A DNA stretch of 64,000 bases, from NCBI RefSeq assembly GCF_003589595.1, contig NW_020654229.1, forward strand, positions 579,494 to 643,493, written 5' to 3'. The notes under the pieces are model-generated. The model was given only the letters and a program-made list of their open reading frames with translations, was not told the DNA's origin and did no database searches. Within the stretch, counting starts at the first letter, position 1, and every line of letters begins with the position of its first letter. The position numbers and the translations under genes are program-made. Shown piece after piece: positions 44,876-55,503 of this stretch. The stretch is from Hyposmocoma kahamanoa (taxonomy: Eukaryota > Arthropoda > Insecta > Lepidoptera > Cosmopterigidae).

Positions 44876-44959
44876 TAGCAAAAACAGTTAGAATTAGTTA
44901 ACATGATCGACTTATCGGAACTTACCCTAACGATGCATATCACTGAAATATCACTTGTT

Positions 44960-45362
44960 TAGTGATTTACCAACCACCTAAGTTACGGAATTATCCTTTG
45001 GGGAAATAGCGTGCACGCACGAGAAATATTTACAATCTAGAAAAGATGCATCCGTATTCTTGGTAATTTGAGGAGTACTGATAGCTGCAGATCGCACTTT
45101 AAACAATTTATTATTTTGACTTTGTTGTCCGTATATATTTTAGAAATTTGTAAATTTATTAAACAATAGATTGCTTCTGCCACGATCTCTACTACAAATA
45201 GTCAAGTCCCCACTCGAGGTGAGGATATTCAACGAGCTCCCGCCCATTATTAAAAACGAGGAAAAGTATTCACTGTTTGTAACTAAATTAAAATTACATC
45301 TTATTAATAAATGCTATTACAATTTAAATGAATACTTTGATGACAAATAAAAATAATAATAT
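44960..45362 (+). pseudogene. LINE reverse transcriptase C-terminal remnant
   Basis: Frames read LSYGIILWGNS, EIFTIQKRCIRILGNLRSTD and SHFKQFIILTLLSVYILEIC, then in other frames FNELPPIIKNEEKYSLFVTK and LINKCYYNLNEYFDDK before a stop near 45345. It is broken by frameshifts and ends in an AATAAT-rich tail. Confidence 0.8.
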
Positions 45363-45809
45363 TATAATAAATTTGAATAATAAATAAATCTTAATTATAT
45401 ACTATAAAGTTATGCTATTGTAATCTAATTAAATTCTTCTTTTAAGTGATATAATTCTGCTTATTATAAGACGTATTTCTTATTAAATGACAATTTTTTT
45501 TGTATTATTATTTGATCTCTTATCCTTATCCCTAATAAAGGGCTCACATGTGCAGCATTATTTTAATTTTAAGACATGATCCAGAATGCAATAAATATAT
45601 TGAGCATTGAGTATTTCAATATTCTAAACCTCAGTTATGGTGTACCTCAAAAAAATATATCGCCGTTTACTACTACTTACCTACAAACATTAATAAAGTC
45701 AACGCAAATATAAGCACGATACATCAACGTCGCAGTATCAGGACGTGTCCATCTGACCGATTCATTTACACCTCGTGTTTGTGCCCAATAATTAGCTTCG
45801 TATTTAAAA
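45363..45809. other. unassigned AT-rich sequence
   Basis: No element recognised. An 81-codon minus frame (45677-45922) has no motif. Confidence 0.35.
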
Positions 45810-46055
45810 CAGCCGCATAACATTATACACGCCTGTCTATAAATGAGGTAGATGGGAATTTTGGAGTTTACCTCTTTTATGAAGATAGTACTTGTATATG
45901 TCCAATAGATAACTGAAACCATCTGTTTATGTCCAATACAAACTGTTTTTAAATAGGGTCGTGACTAGGTTTGGTTTTCAAAGCCGCATATTATTAAGCG
46001 TTTGTCTATCGATGGGGGTGCAACGGAGTCTCGGATTTATATACCATCTTTTTTA
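45810..46055. repeat. degenerate two-copy direct repeat
   Basis: 45810-45890 and 45980-46055 share AAAGCCGCATA, TGTCTATAAATG/TGTCTATCGATG and CTTTTTTATG-like words in the same order, about 170 bp apart. Confidence 0.45.
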
Positions 46056-46566
46056 TGTATCTTTCTGTTACTATAATATAGTATAACACTGAAATATGAA
46101 AATTATGAATAAAATTTAAAATTACCCCAACTCGTAACTGTTTGCTATATTTAATTACATTGCTACAAAGCACAATACAAGACAATACAAAACAAAATAA
46201 ATGTATTAACAATGTATGTAGTTATAAAAGCAATTCAGCATAGTGAATAAACTAGTTACACAACATCACAAAGCTAAAACACCCCTCGGTTTAAAACACA
46301 TACAAAACGAGGCACAAGCTATATCACTGGCATGTTCAAACGAGACACGTGTTTGTCGCGTGCACGGTGATCTATAGATCGTGATCTATGAGGGGTGAAT
46401 GGAGAAATGAGATAGTGATAAATTTCCCTTCAAGTATCGTGGAAAATTTGTATCTTTTTTATTTATAGTGAGCAATAATATTATCACTAACCTATCACAC
46501 GTTCGGCTGCTGGACAAATGTGTAGTTTAGGGGTGAGTTTAGGCCGCACCCCGCCAAGGCCTAATG
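46056..46566. other. unassigned sequence
   Basis: No gene or repeat recognised. Confidence 0.4.
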
Positions 46567-46745
46567 CGGGTTGGGGACTTTACTTGCTTTCCGAGGGTTG
46601 TGAACCTTCAACGTCCAGGTGTCACCGAAAAACTCATTGTAAATTTCAAATTAAATTTCGAAAAACTCAGAGGTAACGAGTACGGATTCGAACGCAAGGC
46701 TTCTGCTTGAGAGGCGGTAGCGCAACGCATTAGCCACGGCTATAA
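46567..46745 (-). repeat. family E tRNA-derived SINE
   Basis: On the minus strand the tRNA-like head (GTGGCTAATGCGTTGCGCTA, TGCGTTCGAATCC) precedes the conserved tail (ACAATGAGTTTTTCGGTGAC). Confidence 0.75.
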
Positions 46746-46805
46746 TTACCACAAAGTTATACCAGAATCTGTATGTAAAAAGTTTGTGTTTTAATTTCAT
46801 TTATG

Positions 46806-47040
46806 TTTAAAATTTTTTTAAATTGATATTCAATTATTTTTTTGTGAAATTACTCCACTAGTTTGTTATAACTATTAATACAAAGGTCAAACACTTAGAA
46901 AAAATTCCTTCGATACGGCCGGATTCGATAATTTCGATCCGATGTCTTCTAGCATACCGTGCCAGACGCTATACCAACTAAGCTCTATGCGTTTGTTGTC
47001 GTGTTTTTGTAGTTGGTTGGTCCAACGACTTTTTAGCCGT
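46806..47040 (-). repeat. family C copy with flanking small repeat
   Basis: ATTACTCCACTAGTTTGTTA at 46850 is the repeat also seen at 1895-2077. Then follow AAAAATTCCTTCGATACGGC and GCCAGACGCTATACCAACTA. The 5' half ends after TCCAACGACTTTTTAGCCG. Confidence 0.82.
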
Positions 47041-47113
47041 TTCTTTTTTCCTTTATGTTTTTTCATATTTTTTGTTTCGCAATTATTTATTTATGTTCTG
47101 TTTCTTTTCATTT

Positions 47114-47280
47114 TTTAACCAACTTCAAAAAAGGAGGATATTCTCATTTAGACTACGTTTTTTGATGATTCTTTTTTTGTTAGAAAGAGCGTACCTCAGA
47201 AGTGGTCTCATTTAAATTTGAAACTAGGAGATGAATGACTATTGAGGTCGGTATTTTTTAATACTCTGTACTGTGATTAT
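47114..47280 (+). repeat. family A copy, short form, deleted
   Basis: TTTTTAACCAACTTCAAAAA to TAATACTCTGTACTGTGATT, with much of the middle missing. Confidence 0.8.
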
Positions 47281-47319
47281 CTTTCTTTCTTTTTTTTCTT
47301 TATTATTGTTATTATTTTA

Positions 47320-47790
47320 ATAACGCGTTTATTTCAGACAACAAATCCATTACAATAATGTTAAATTATAATTAAATATTATATATTATATATAACTTCT
47401 TTCATACAATAAATAGGTACAGGTGCTAAATTACTTAGCTGTAGCAGCTATAATTCTATTAGCACTATTTAGCAATCTCTGTCTAAGAGAAGAAACCCTC
47501 TTTCTAAGCGCAGCTGCAAACCCGTCAGTACGTGCTAACAAAAACATTTCAGATGCACTACAGTATCATGGTAATTTAAACATAGCTCTAAATACATCAT
47601 AATATTGAACGCGGATGGCATTGCACGCTTGTTTGGTACAGTTAACCCACAAACTACACGTATATAGTGTCTGACAGTACGACTTAAAGAGCGTTACTTT
47701 AGCTTAATCTGAACAGATCCCAAATCTCCTACCCAACATATTACCACGCAATGCCAATCCTTTCTCGCTCAATATCATTTTAATACATCG
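47320..47790 (-). pseudogene. LINE C-terminal remnant, same family as 25650-26567
   Basis: Its nucleotide sequence parallels 25690-26050: GCACTACAGTATCATGGTAA versus the GCACTGCAGTATCGAGGAAG block, then CATAGCTCTAAATACATC, and GTCTGACAGTACGACTTAAA. Reading frames are broken. The 3' end lies near 47320. Confidence 0.72.
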
Positions 47791-47796
47791 GACGGT

Positions 47797-48190
47797 TTTT
47801 ATTTTATTAATTAAGATAATGTACAGGTAAGGTAAAAACGACAATAAGAGCTTAACTACTACAAAGCGAAACTAGGATTTTTAAATTATATGAATGAAAT
47901 TGGGTCCCCGCGGCAAGGTGCCCAAGATGCTGGCAGCGTTCCGTTCCTTCGTATTGCTATGCTAATGCGTTGGGCAAGGTAGCTGCCGGCCCTTGGGTTT
48001 CCCAGACATTCTATTAATTTTTTCGATAAAATTTTGTACAGATGAAGAAAACTGGGACCCCACGGGCCAAGGGTTTCGACTCCATAGGCCGTAAATAGGT
48101 AGTCGTAGCTGAGATCCTGGTACTTATTACTTTTTATTCTTTCCGCCAGCTCAGCTGCGGAGCCAGCCCTCTAGCTGGTGTATTGGAGAT
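47797..48190 (-). pseudogene. LINE reverse transcriptase C-terminal fragment
   Basis: The minus frame is open from 48170 to a stop at 47886 and reads YGVETLGPWGPSFLHLYKIL, then LGNPRAGSYLAQRISIAIRR. This is the 'GVETLGPWG...GDPRAGsfl.QRIslAIQRGN' C-terminus found in many insect and fish LINEs. It is preceded by an in-frame stop at 48171-48173. The 3' UTR ends in an A-rich tail near 47797. Confidence 0.85.
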
Positions 48191-48509
48191 GGGGTGGGGC
48201 AAGTGTGTCGGTACATGTGGCGGTTTTTTGTATATACGCAATTGGAACTTAGTTACTAAAGAAAGTTGTAACTGGTTATGACATGAAGTTATCAGTAGCC
48301 TCACAAACATCAAGTTTGGATTGGAACTTATGGGTTAGTTATGGGTTTAACCGACAGTCATATTATAATGCTAAAGCCGTCTTATTGCGTGCCATTGAAA
48401 TCAGATAGAACCTCTTAATAACATGAATTTAATCTTTACGAGGTAAAGGCACTAGAAATATAATACCGTAGACTATTGAAGAAAAAACAGCATAGAGATT
48501 TCAAGGTAT
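48191..48509. other. unassigned sequence
   Basis: No gene or repeat recognised. Confidence 0.4.
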
Positions 48510-48548
48510 TTTTAATAATAGAATTCAAAGATATTTTGACTTGGAACT

Positions 48549-48807
48549 CTATTTACCCGACTTCATTAAATGGAGGCGGTACTCAATTCGACTCCATGTT
48601 TTTTTTTTGTATCTATGTTACGCGATTTCTCCGGCACTTGTGAACCGATTTTGATGATTCTTTTTTTGTTAGAAAGAGGGTACCTCAGTATTGGTCCCAT
48701 TGGAAGAAAATATTCCACGTCTAAGAATGGCAAACTAGGGGTTTCGCGCACGTTCGTTTCAATAGATGTAATTCCGAATGGTTTTTAGTACTCTCCACTA
48801 AGATTAT
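48549..48807 (+). repeat. family A copy, short form, in minisatellite
   Basis: CCCGACTTCATTAAATGGAG to TAGTACTCTCCACTAAGATT. Confidence 0.85.
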
Positions 48808-48911
48808 TTGCCTTTAAAGTTAATTTTTTTTGAACTTGGGATTGAACGATATTTCGAATTTGGAATTCAAAGACATTTTGATTTAGAAATTGAAAGATAT
48901 TGTGACTTGGA

Positions 48912-49348
48912 ACTCTATTTAATCGACTTCAAAAAAAAAAGGAGGTGGTTCTCAATTCGTTTTTTTTTGTATGTATGTTACGCGATAACTCCGGTATGTG
49001 TGAACCGATTTTCATGATTCTTTTTTTGTTGGAAAGAGGGTACCTCCATAGTGGTCCCATTTCATTTTGAAGCAAATCATCTACCCCTAAGGGTGGCTGT
49101 TCACGCATGAAGATTCATTTTTAAAAATAGCGCCTAAATTTTACTTAATTATTTTAATGGTTGGTATTGCTATTCTCCAATTCAAGGCGTTTTTCTCTCA
49201 ATATACTTTGTGAGAACCGATTTTTATTATCCCCCGTGCCTAGTCCCGTATAGTGGCGAACTAGGGGATATTTCAATAAAACTTGGCAAATAGATGTAAT
49301 TCCACGTACTTTTCAGGTCAGTTTTTTTAGTACTCTGTATTGAGATTA
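48912..49348 (+). repeat. family A copy, long form, in minisatellite
   Basis: TTAATCGACTTCAAAAAAAA to AGTACTCTGTATTGAGATTA. Confidence 0.88.
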
Positions 49349-49539
49349 TGAGTTTGGAATTAATTTATTTTGAACTCGGAATTGAAAGATATTTCGAGTT
49401 TTGAATAAAAATATATTTGAGTTTTGAAATCTAGGATATAAATATAAAAAAGCCTAGGTTATTGACCTTATAACTTACCTATATCTCGTAGACCATCGTT
49501 GCGTGTAACATATTCTATGCCCCAACGTTTCCATTCTGC

Positions 49540-49594
49540 CACGTGGCAGCCACGCGATAGCCACGTGACAGTCACGCGACAGTCACGTGACCAG
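49540..49594. repeat. 11-bp tandem array of CACGTG/CACGCG boxes
   Basis: Five exact 11-bp units: CACGTGGCAGC, CACGCGATAGC, CACGTGACAGT, CACGCGACAGT, CACGTGACCAG. Three contain the E-box CACGTG and two CACGCG, in strict alternation. Confidence 0.95.
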
Positions 49595-49742
49595 GGTGAC
49601 ATCTTATGGGAATACTATATTTAACTGGGAGAAGAAATACAATTTTATTAGTTTTGTCTATAAAAATCCGAAGAACATTAGGCTTTGAAGATAACCGTGT
49701 AAACGATTCTCGGTCTGTTTATAAGCTTATTTCTGAAGGTTA

Positions 49743-49866
49743 TTGACACTGCGCCTGTCACCCTGAGACATAAGTTGACAAGCTCCATGTGCCTGTAGTT
49801 TCACTAGCACCCTTCAAAACCGGAACGCAGTAATGCTCATGTCCAGGGAAGTACTGTCACCTTACC
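49743..49866. repeat. family B pieces joined head to head
   Basis: 49743-49840 reads plus (GCGCCTGTCACCCTGAGACA to AGTAATGCTCATG) and then switches to minus (TCCAGGGAAGTACTGTCACC). Confidence 0.75.
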
Positions 49867-49869
49867 TTC

Positions 49870-50075
49870 CTGCCAAAGGAGTAAAATCCATCCCCGCATC
49901 TTAGATGCCTGGCATTGTAAGACTAGGCGGGCATCTCGTTCGTTCCGTTCCTTCCTCGAACCTGCAAGATGTGGAATGATCTTCCTCCTCAGGTATTTCC
50001 TTTGCGCTATGACATGGGGTGTCCATGGGCGACGATGACCACCTGCCATCAAGTGGTCGTCTGCTCGTTTGCGTC
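49870..50075 (+). pseudogene. LINE C-terminal scrap
   Basis: Plus frames read RRASRSFRSFLEPAR and, one frame on, MWNDLPPQVFPLRYDMGCPW. This is the 'sRTi.lWNeLP..vFP..YdmG.fK' end of a common lepidopteran LINE. One frameshift at about 49970. Confidence 0.75.
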
Positions 50076-50090
50076 CTTCTTTATATTAAA

Positions 50091-50546
50091 TAATCTCAGT
50101 ACAGAGTACTCAAAAAACCGACCTGAAAAGTACGTGGAATTACGTCTATTTGCTAAGTTTTATTGAAATATTCCCTAGTTCGCCACTATACAGGACTTGA
50201 CACTGGAGATAATAAAAATCAGTTCTCACGACACTACACAAAGTATATTGAGATAAAAACGACTTGAATTGGAGAAATAGCAAAATCAACCATTAAAGTA
50301 ATTGCTCCTAAATTAAAGTCAGGCGCTATTTATAAAAATGAATCTTCATGCGTGACCAGCCACCCATCGAGGTGGATGATTTTCTTCAAAATGAAATGGG
50401 ACTACTATGGAATTACCCCCTTTCAACAAAAAAAGAATCATGAAAATCGGTTCACAAATACCGGAGTTATCGCGTAACATACATACAAAAAAAAGAACAT
50501 ACAGTCGAATTGAGAACCTCCTCCTTTTTTGAAGTTGATTAAAAAA
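50091..50546 (-). repeat. family A copy, long form
   Basis: AATCTCAGTACAGAGTACTC to TTTTTTGAAGTTGATTAAAA. Confidence 0.9.
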
Positions 50547-50569
50547 AAGAAAAAAGCCTATTTCCGTCT

Positions 50570-50765
50570 GCAAGTAATGTGAGCATTACTGCTTTAAAAT
50601 TTTGAAGGGTAAGGGTGCTGGTGAAATTACAGGCACATGGAGCTTGTCAAGGGTGACGGGCGCAGTGGCAACGCTCCTCAGATCTTTACGATTAAAGCTC
50701 TGAGTGGCACTGCAACTGCTCTGGATAGGCGTGTCGCTTACCACCAGACGCGCGACAAGTTAGTC
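50570..50765 (-). repeat. family B copy, partial
   Basis: GTAATGTGAGCATTACTGCT to CGCTTACCACCAGACGCGCG. Confidence 0.87.
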
Positions 50766-50898
50766 CTATATAATACAAACTATTTAAATTGGTTTTGATG
50801 GTATACTGGTGGCACATTCTTCGTGAAATTGAACCCTAATATCATCATCCTACCGCACAAGTCCTTGACAAATTAGCCCAGTGATTTTCTATTCCAAT

Positions 50899-51080
50899 AA
50901 CGCACACACTTAACATAGTCCCGCACTAGGGAAACCCTGTGTCGCGGGTGCCATGGACATACACATAGACAATCATAAATTACAACGAAACTCACGAGAG
51001 AAATAAATGTAGGCCGTAGAAATATTTCTCCAGGCCGGGAAATTGAACCTGGGACCTCTGCACGGCAGCATGGAGGCAGT
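50899..51080 (-). mobile_element. family D SINE with 9-bp TSD
   Basis: TATTCCAAT flanks it at 50890-50898 and 51081-51089. On the minus strand it reads CTGCCTCCATGCTGCCGTGC, then CAGGTTCAATTTCCCGGCC; the A-box half is shortened. Confidence 0.9.
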
Positions 51081-51211
51081 TATTCCAATCTATGAACTTC
51101 TTGAGACGAATGTTTTGCTTTTATATTAGCTTCATTATGGCTTCATTTAAGTGGCGCATGCGTCAATAGCAGTATGAAAAAATAACATAACTGTAACTTT
51201 TTACTTCAAAA

Positions 51212-51356
51212 ACCGACCTCAAATGTTTGTGGAATTATATTCATGTATTTGCCAAGTTTTATTGAAATGGGTTAACGGAAAATGGGTGCAATCCAATAAA
51301 CCGGATTCATCCCCTAATTTGCCACCCTTGGACGTGGAATATTGTCTTCAAAGATA
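51212..51356 (-). repeat. family A fragment, short form
   Basis: AAAAACCGACCTCAAATG to GACGTGGAATATTGTCTTCA. Confidence 0.8.
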
Positions 51357-51463
51357 AAACTGTCAATGTCAACTGTATGACTATTTAAAATTTTATTAAT
51401 GTAATTTTACGCCATCTTAAAAAAACACAGACCATAGTCCATTTGTTTAGGTAATTAACTAAA

Positions 51464-51654
51464 TGTAAACAATCTTAATACATCTTTTTATTGAAATATA
51501 CTTTACAAATCAATTAGTTTAAAAATGGACATGCAATTTCATAAGAAGCTAAGCATTTGCATCTTGTATTTGAAGGTAAGTAAAAATCATTTTATAAACG
51601 TATATTTCATTAAATAGACGTCTCAAGATTGTTTACATTTAGTTAAGTTGGAAT
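51464..51654. mobile_element. small MITE-like palindromic element
   Basis: TTAACTAAATGTAAACAATC at the left and GATTGTTTACATTTAGTTAA at the right form TIRs of about 24 bp around a non-coding body of about 140 bp. It abuts a LINE fragment. TSD not clear. Confidence 0.7.
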
Positions 51655-51960
51655 ATTGCAGTGTGGTCTAGGCACCTACCTACAATATACACATTCAGCG
51701 CATTGAAAAGTTGCAGAAAAAGTTTCTGTAGCATTTAACCTCCTCTTGCTAGTTAGCTGCAAAATTTGCATCATATGAGAATCGTTTGAAACATTTTAAG
51801 ATGGCTAGAAACCCGTAGAAAAGTGATTGAACTGACCTCATTATTGCCCTGGTCTGCTCTCTAAAATAGACTTCCTTATCCCGTGAAAATTGTACTATTT
51901 CTATGATAAACAAAGTAATGTGATAAGTTTATAGTTAAATTTGTAATGGTTGTACATTTG
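51655..51960 (+). pseudogene. LINE reverse transcriptase C-terminal remnant
   Basis: One plus frame reads LEYCSVV*APTYNIHIQRIE and KLQKKFL*HLTSSC, then ASYENRLKHFKMARNP. The 'leYcs.vWaP' and 'iq.iE..Qkkf.r.l' blocks are typical. The first stop replaces the expected Trp (TGG to TAG). Confidence 0.82.
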
Positions 51961-52139
51961 TATCGTCATGCCTAACCAAATGGGATGCTTAGTTTAAAAC
52001 CATAGTGTCTGTATACTTGCATAATTATAGTGTACTCATTGTTGTGAGAGCATGATTAAATAAGTACTTAAACAAATGGACTACATAACAACCATCTCGA
52101 TTCTATTAGGCCTTAAATTAAAAAAAAACCCGCTCTGAG

Positions 52140-52345
52140 ATCAGTCCGTTAGTTTGGGAGCTATGATGCCACAGCCAGATATGTACAAAAATGCTTCAAA
52201 GTATAACTCCCTACTTTGTGTATATGAGTTAGCTAAAAAAAACTATGAATATGGTCCTGTAACTCCGAACAGGTTATTTCGTTCAGAGCTTACACTGTTC
52301 AATTTAGAAGCCGACGTTGGCGGAATTGAATCTCGTTTCAATAGC
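52140..52345 (+). repeat. repeat K, probable LINE 3' region
   Basis: CTCTGAGATCAGTCCGTTAG and AACTCCGAACAGGTTATTTC; the second half matches 26757-26890. The 71-codon frame over it is not called. Confidence 0.5.
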
Positions 52346-52412
52346 CTACATAAATGGATACCGCAATAAGCTGTCCTACTGCCCGTACCACTGTCAATTT
52401 TAATCTATTTTA

Positions 52413-52975
52413 TCTACACACATATCATAAATTCTCTATAATGTGTTCTGAAACTGCAAGTTACGACCAGCATAAAGGTAAACTGTTTTGTTAGAACAAA
52501 TTTCTCATCTGTGAAAATATGTAAGTTATTATTGCTTCATAATAACATCGAATTCGATTTTATAATTACATTCAAATTTCGGACATCTCTGAAAACCAAA
52601 ACAATTTGATTGGACCTCAATTCTAATATCAGTCGAGATGAAGTTTTATTCGAAATGAAACGTCAATAGCAAACAATTTTGACAATTTCACACGTTACTT
52701 GACATCGAACGATATGATAGTTGGGGCCGATTCTAGTTTCTCTATGAATTAAAAATAAAAACTTCGGTTGTGTGACATGCGTGAGAAAAGTATTTATTTG
52801 CCACCATTTCGCCAGTCGTAACATGCGGCTCCTGAACACATCACAGAGAGCTTATAACATGTGTATAGATAAAGCAGTGTATGTAACTAACTGTACATAA
52901 TTAGGCATTAAAACACTCGTGTGATGTGTGCTTTGATGAACCCACACTCGTATTTTGATAAAATTACAATTATGT
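52413..52975 (-). repeat. dispersed repeat I, copy 1, with inverted end
   Basis: 52498-52975 is the inverted counterpart of 56580-57068 (GTCGTAACATGCGGCTCCTG, GACATCTCTGAAAACC). A short plus-oriented end fragment (CACACATATCATAAATTCTC) sits at 52413-52475, so the element has inverted end sequences. Confidence 0.75.
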
Positions 52976-53012
52976 TATAGAGAATTGAATAATATTTCTA
53001 ACAGACTTCAAA

Positions 53013-53283
53013 TAATCTCAGCCCAGAGTACTAAAAAAACCGACCTCAAAAGTCATTAATCCCTTAGTTTGTCACTCTTAGATGTGTTATTTATTATTAT
53101 ATATTAATATTTTCTTATTATTAGTACATATTAATATTTTCTTCAAATTTAAATGGGACCACATCTGAGGTACCCTCTTTCCAACAAAAAGGAATCATCA
53201 AAATCGGTTCATAAATGCGTTAACGCGTAACATATATTCAAAAAAAAACATGCAATCGAATTGACAACCTCCTCCTTTTTTGA
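53013..53283 (-). repeat. family A copy, short form
   Basis: AATCTCAGCCCAGAGTACT to AACCTCCTCCTTTTTTGAT, with a TATTA-rich insert of about 40 bp near 53100. Confidence 0.85.
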
Positions 53284-53627
53284 TCAATTTGACACTATTT
53301 TTTGTATATAGTGGCATTACAAATTTCCACCCTGTATACACATGTTAGATATAGTTTTAAATTTTCAACGCAAGCCTAGGTATCCGAAAATTGGCCTTTG
53401 TGTACTGAAGTTGTGCCTCGTTTACATACAACCAGTAGCTTGATTTTGCTTTCCAGTTTTTAAATGTTACTCGAGTTACATTATGGATTTTAAAAGCAGT
53501 AGAGCTTCTTGTGAAAGAGTTTCTCAGGGTAAGTACGCCTTGTTTTAAATTCAATTTTAAAACTTAAACCTAACTAAAATCAATATTGAATCTTAAAACA
53601 GGTCGTAATATTTTAAAACATTCAATC
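53284..53627. other. unassigned sequence
   Basis: TGTGAAAGAGTTTCTCAGGG at 53509 is a scrap of a family B end. Nothing else is recognised. Confidence 0.4.
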
Positions 53628-54140
53628 AAGTGACGGGACAACATGTCGGGCGCTTGGGGGTAAACGACATGCCTATCCATAACGGTTGCACTGCCACTCA
53701 GATCCATAACTGCCTCCGTGGCCGAACGGTTACCATGCCGGAGTGCCACGCAGAGATTCCAGGTTCGATTGTATGGCCTAGATTTATTTATCTCGTGAGT
53801 TTGGGTGTAATTTGTGGTTGTCTATGTGTATGTCCATGGCACCCGCGACATAAGGTTTCGCTAGTGCGAGGCAATGTTGAATGTGTACACTATTTATTTA
53901 TTTATTTATTATTATAATAGTAAAGATTAACCGGCACTGCCACTGCGCCCGTCACCCTGAGACATAAGTTGACAAGTTCCATGTGCCTGTAATTTCACCA
54001 GCACTCATACCCTTCAGCACCCTTACTCTTCAAAACCGGAACACAGTAATGCTCATATTACTGTTTGGCGACAGAAATAGGTAAGGTGGCAGTACTTCCC
54101 TGGGCGAACTCTTTCACAAGGAGTTTTACTGCTACTAACT
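53628..54140 (+). repeat. family B copy, split by a family D SINE
   Basis: 53628-53702 (ATCAAGTGACGGGACAAC to CTGCCACTCAGATC) and 53933-54140 (CGGCACTGCCACTGCGCCCG to TTTCACAAGGAGTTTTACTG). A 20-bp internal block (ACCCTTC) is duplicated at 54007-54023. Confidence 0.87.
53706..53932 (+). mobile_element. family D SINE nested in family B
   Basis: CTGCCTCCGTGGCCGAACGG starts the tRNA-like head, with CAGGTTCGATTG as a decayed B box. It ends in a TATTTATTTATT tail. Confidence 0.88.
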
Positions 54141-54254
54141 TGCTTCTCCGAAAAAAAATCCAAATGTCGCTTTCGTTCTTTATATAAAGCACCGACAATA
54201 TATTGACCCTTAAATGAATTTGTAACTTTGTGAAGACGACTGGCATCCACTTAA

Positions 54255-54630
54255 TTTTTAATCGACTTCAAAAAATGGAGAAGGCTCTCAATTCGACTGT
54301 ATTTTTTTATGTATGTTACGTGTAACTCAATAATGACAATTAAAATTTGTGCACCAATTTTGATGATTCTTTTAACCTCTTAAGGTCACCTTGTAGTTTT
54401 TTCGACATTCCACACAATTATGATTCAAAGTGTATTCTATAGCATTTAGGTTTACTTAAAAAGAGCAATTCCTAGAGTTTCGTGCTCGTTCTTCTCAGGG
54501 AGGTCAACGTAGTGGACGAGCAGTAGCTTAAACAATGACGTTTTCAAGTGTAAAAATTTTATATATAGAATAAATGATTTGACTTTGACTTTTTAACCTC
54601 AGTATTGGTCCCATCCCGGTACACAAATCA
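54255..54630 (+). repeat. family A copy, split by a LINE 3' insertion
   Basis: TTTTTAATCGACTTCAAAAA to GATGATTCTTTTAACCTC, resuming at 54591 with TTTTAACCTCAGTATTGGTC. Confidence 0.85.
54380..54590 (+). mobile_element. 5'-truncated LINE 3' UTR with 10-bp TSD
   Basis: TTTTAACCTC occurs at 54370-54379 and 54591-54600. The insert matches the 3' UTR of the LINE at 4445-6030 (AGAGCAATTCCTAGAGTTTC, CTTCTCAGGGAGGTC) and ends TTTGACTTTGAC. Confidence 0.92.
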
Positions 54631-54639
54631 CATCATGTC

Positions 54640-54715
54640 CCGGATTCGAACCCACGGCCTTTGCTTGAGCCAGTAAAGTAAGAATTGTATTAACTGTCAT
54701 AACGCCAGCTGAGTA
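54640..54715 (-). repeat. tRNA-derived SINE head fragment
   Basis: On the minus strand a B box in GTGGGTTCGAATCCGGG follows a degraded A-box region. Possibly family E. Confidence 0.45.
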
Positions 54716-54943
54716 CGTTTTAACTAAATACCAGTTAATCTTTAACATTTAACCTACTAAACACTGTATAGTTCATCAGTACTAAACAAAGTCACAATCT
54801 AAACGTAGCACATTGTAAGTGAAGCAATGAAGGTATTTAATCATCAAATATCCAGCGATCAACTACCTGTAATAATCTGAGATTGTTTAGTTGCATAGTG
54901 CAGTACTAAACACTGTTAAGGTGTATGAAATTAAATCTGCCTC

Positions 54944-55150
54944 TGTGGTCAAACGGTTAGCATGCCGTTCTGACGCAGTGGTCTCGGGTTCGATTCCTGG
55001 GCCGGGAGAAATATTTATATGGCCCACATTTATTTCTCTTGTGAGTTTGGGTGTAATTTGAGTTTGTCTATTTGTGTGCCCATGCCACCCGCGATACAGG
55101 GTTTCCCTACTGCGGGGCTATGAGTGTGTGCGTTATTTATTTAAATAACG
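54944..55150 (+). mobile_element. family D SINE
   Basis: CTGCCTCTGTGGTCAAACGG, B box GGGTTCGATTCC, GGGCCGGGAGAAATATTTAT, ending in TTATTTATTTAAATAA. Confidence 0.9.
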
Positions 55151-55367
55151 GTTTTTTTGGTTGTAAACTAGGTGGAATGTCAATTTCGTACAGAAGCATA
55201 GCAGTCTTTTTGTTTTCTTTTTCTAACTGACCTGAAAAAAGGAGAATATTCACAATGCTCTTTCAACGCTCTGCACAATTTCCGAAAGTAAGTACTGGGG
55301 TGTATCTCAACTGACAGGCATACAATTTTAAACTAGAATAAACAATCATAATATTTCAAAAAAAAGG

Positions 55368-55503
55368 AGACCTCAGAAGTTCTTGGAATTATATCTATTT
55401 GTCAAGTTTTATTGGAATCGCTTACCTGGGAGTCAGCGAAATCAGATTCATCCCCTAGTTTGTCAAATTGAGAACCTCCTCCTTTTTTTGAAGTCGGTTA
55501 AAA
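55368..55503 (-). repeat. family A copy, short form, internally deleted
   Basis: AGACCTCAGAAGTTCTTGG to CCCCTAGTTTG, then directly TCAAATTGAGAACCTCC to AAGTCGGTTAAAA. Confidence 0.82.

Larger units (their letters stand above)
48510..49440. repeat. 24-bp minisatellite split by two family A copies
   Basis: Units of the type GAATTTGGAATTCAAAGACA+TTTT repeat at 24-bp spacing at 48515-48548, 48831-48912 and 49371-49435. Two family A copies interrupt the array at the same unit position (after GACTTGGAACTCTATTTA). Confidence 0.7.

Noticed and set aside
45677..45922. 81-codon minus frame as a possible exon
   Set aside because: No splice signals, no recognisable domain, and it overlaps a degenerate direct repeat.
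49969..50166. 65-codon plus frame as an independent gene
   Set aside because: It is the tail of a LINE reverse transcriptase running into a family A copy.
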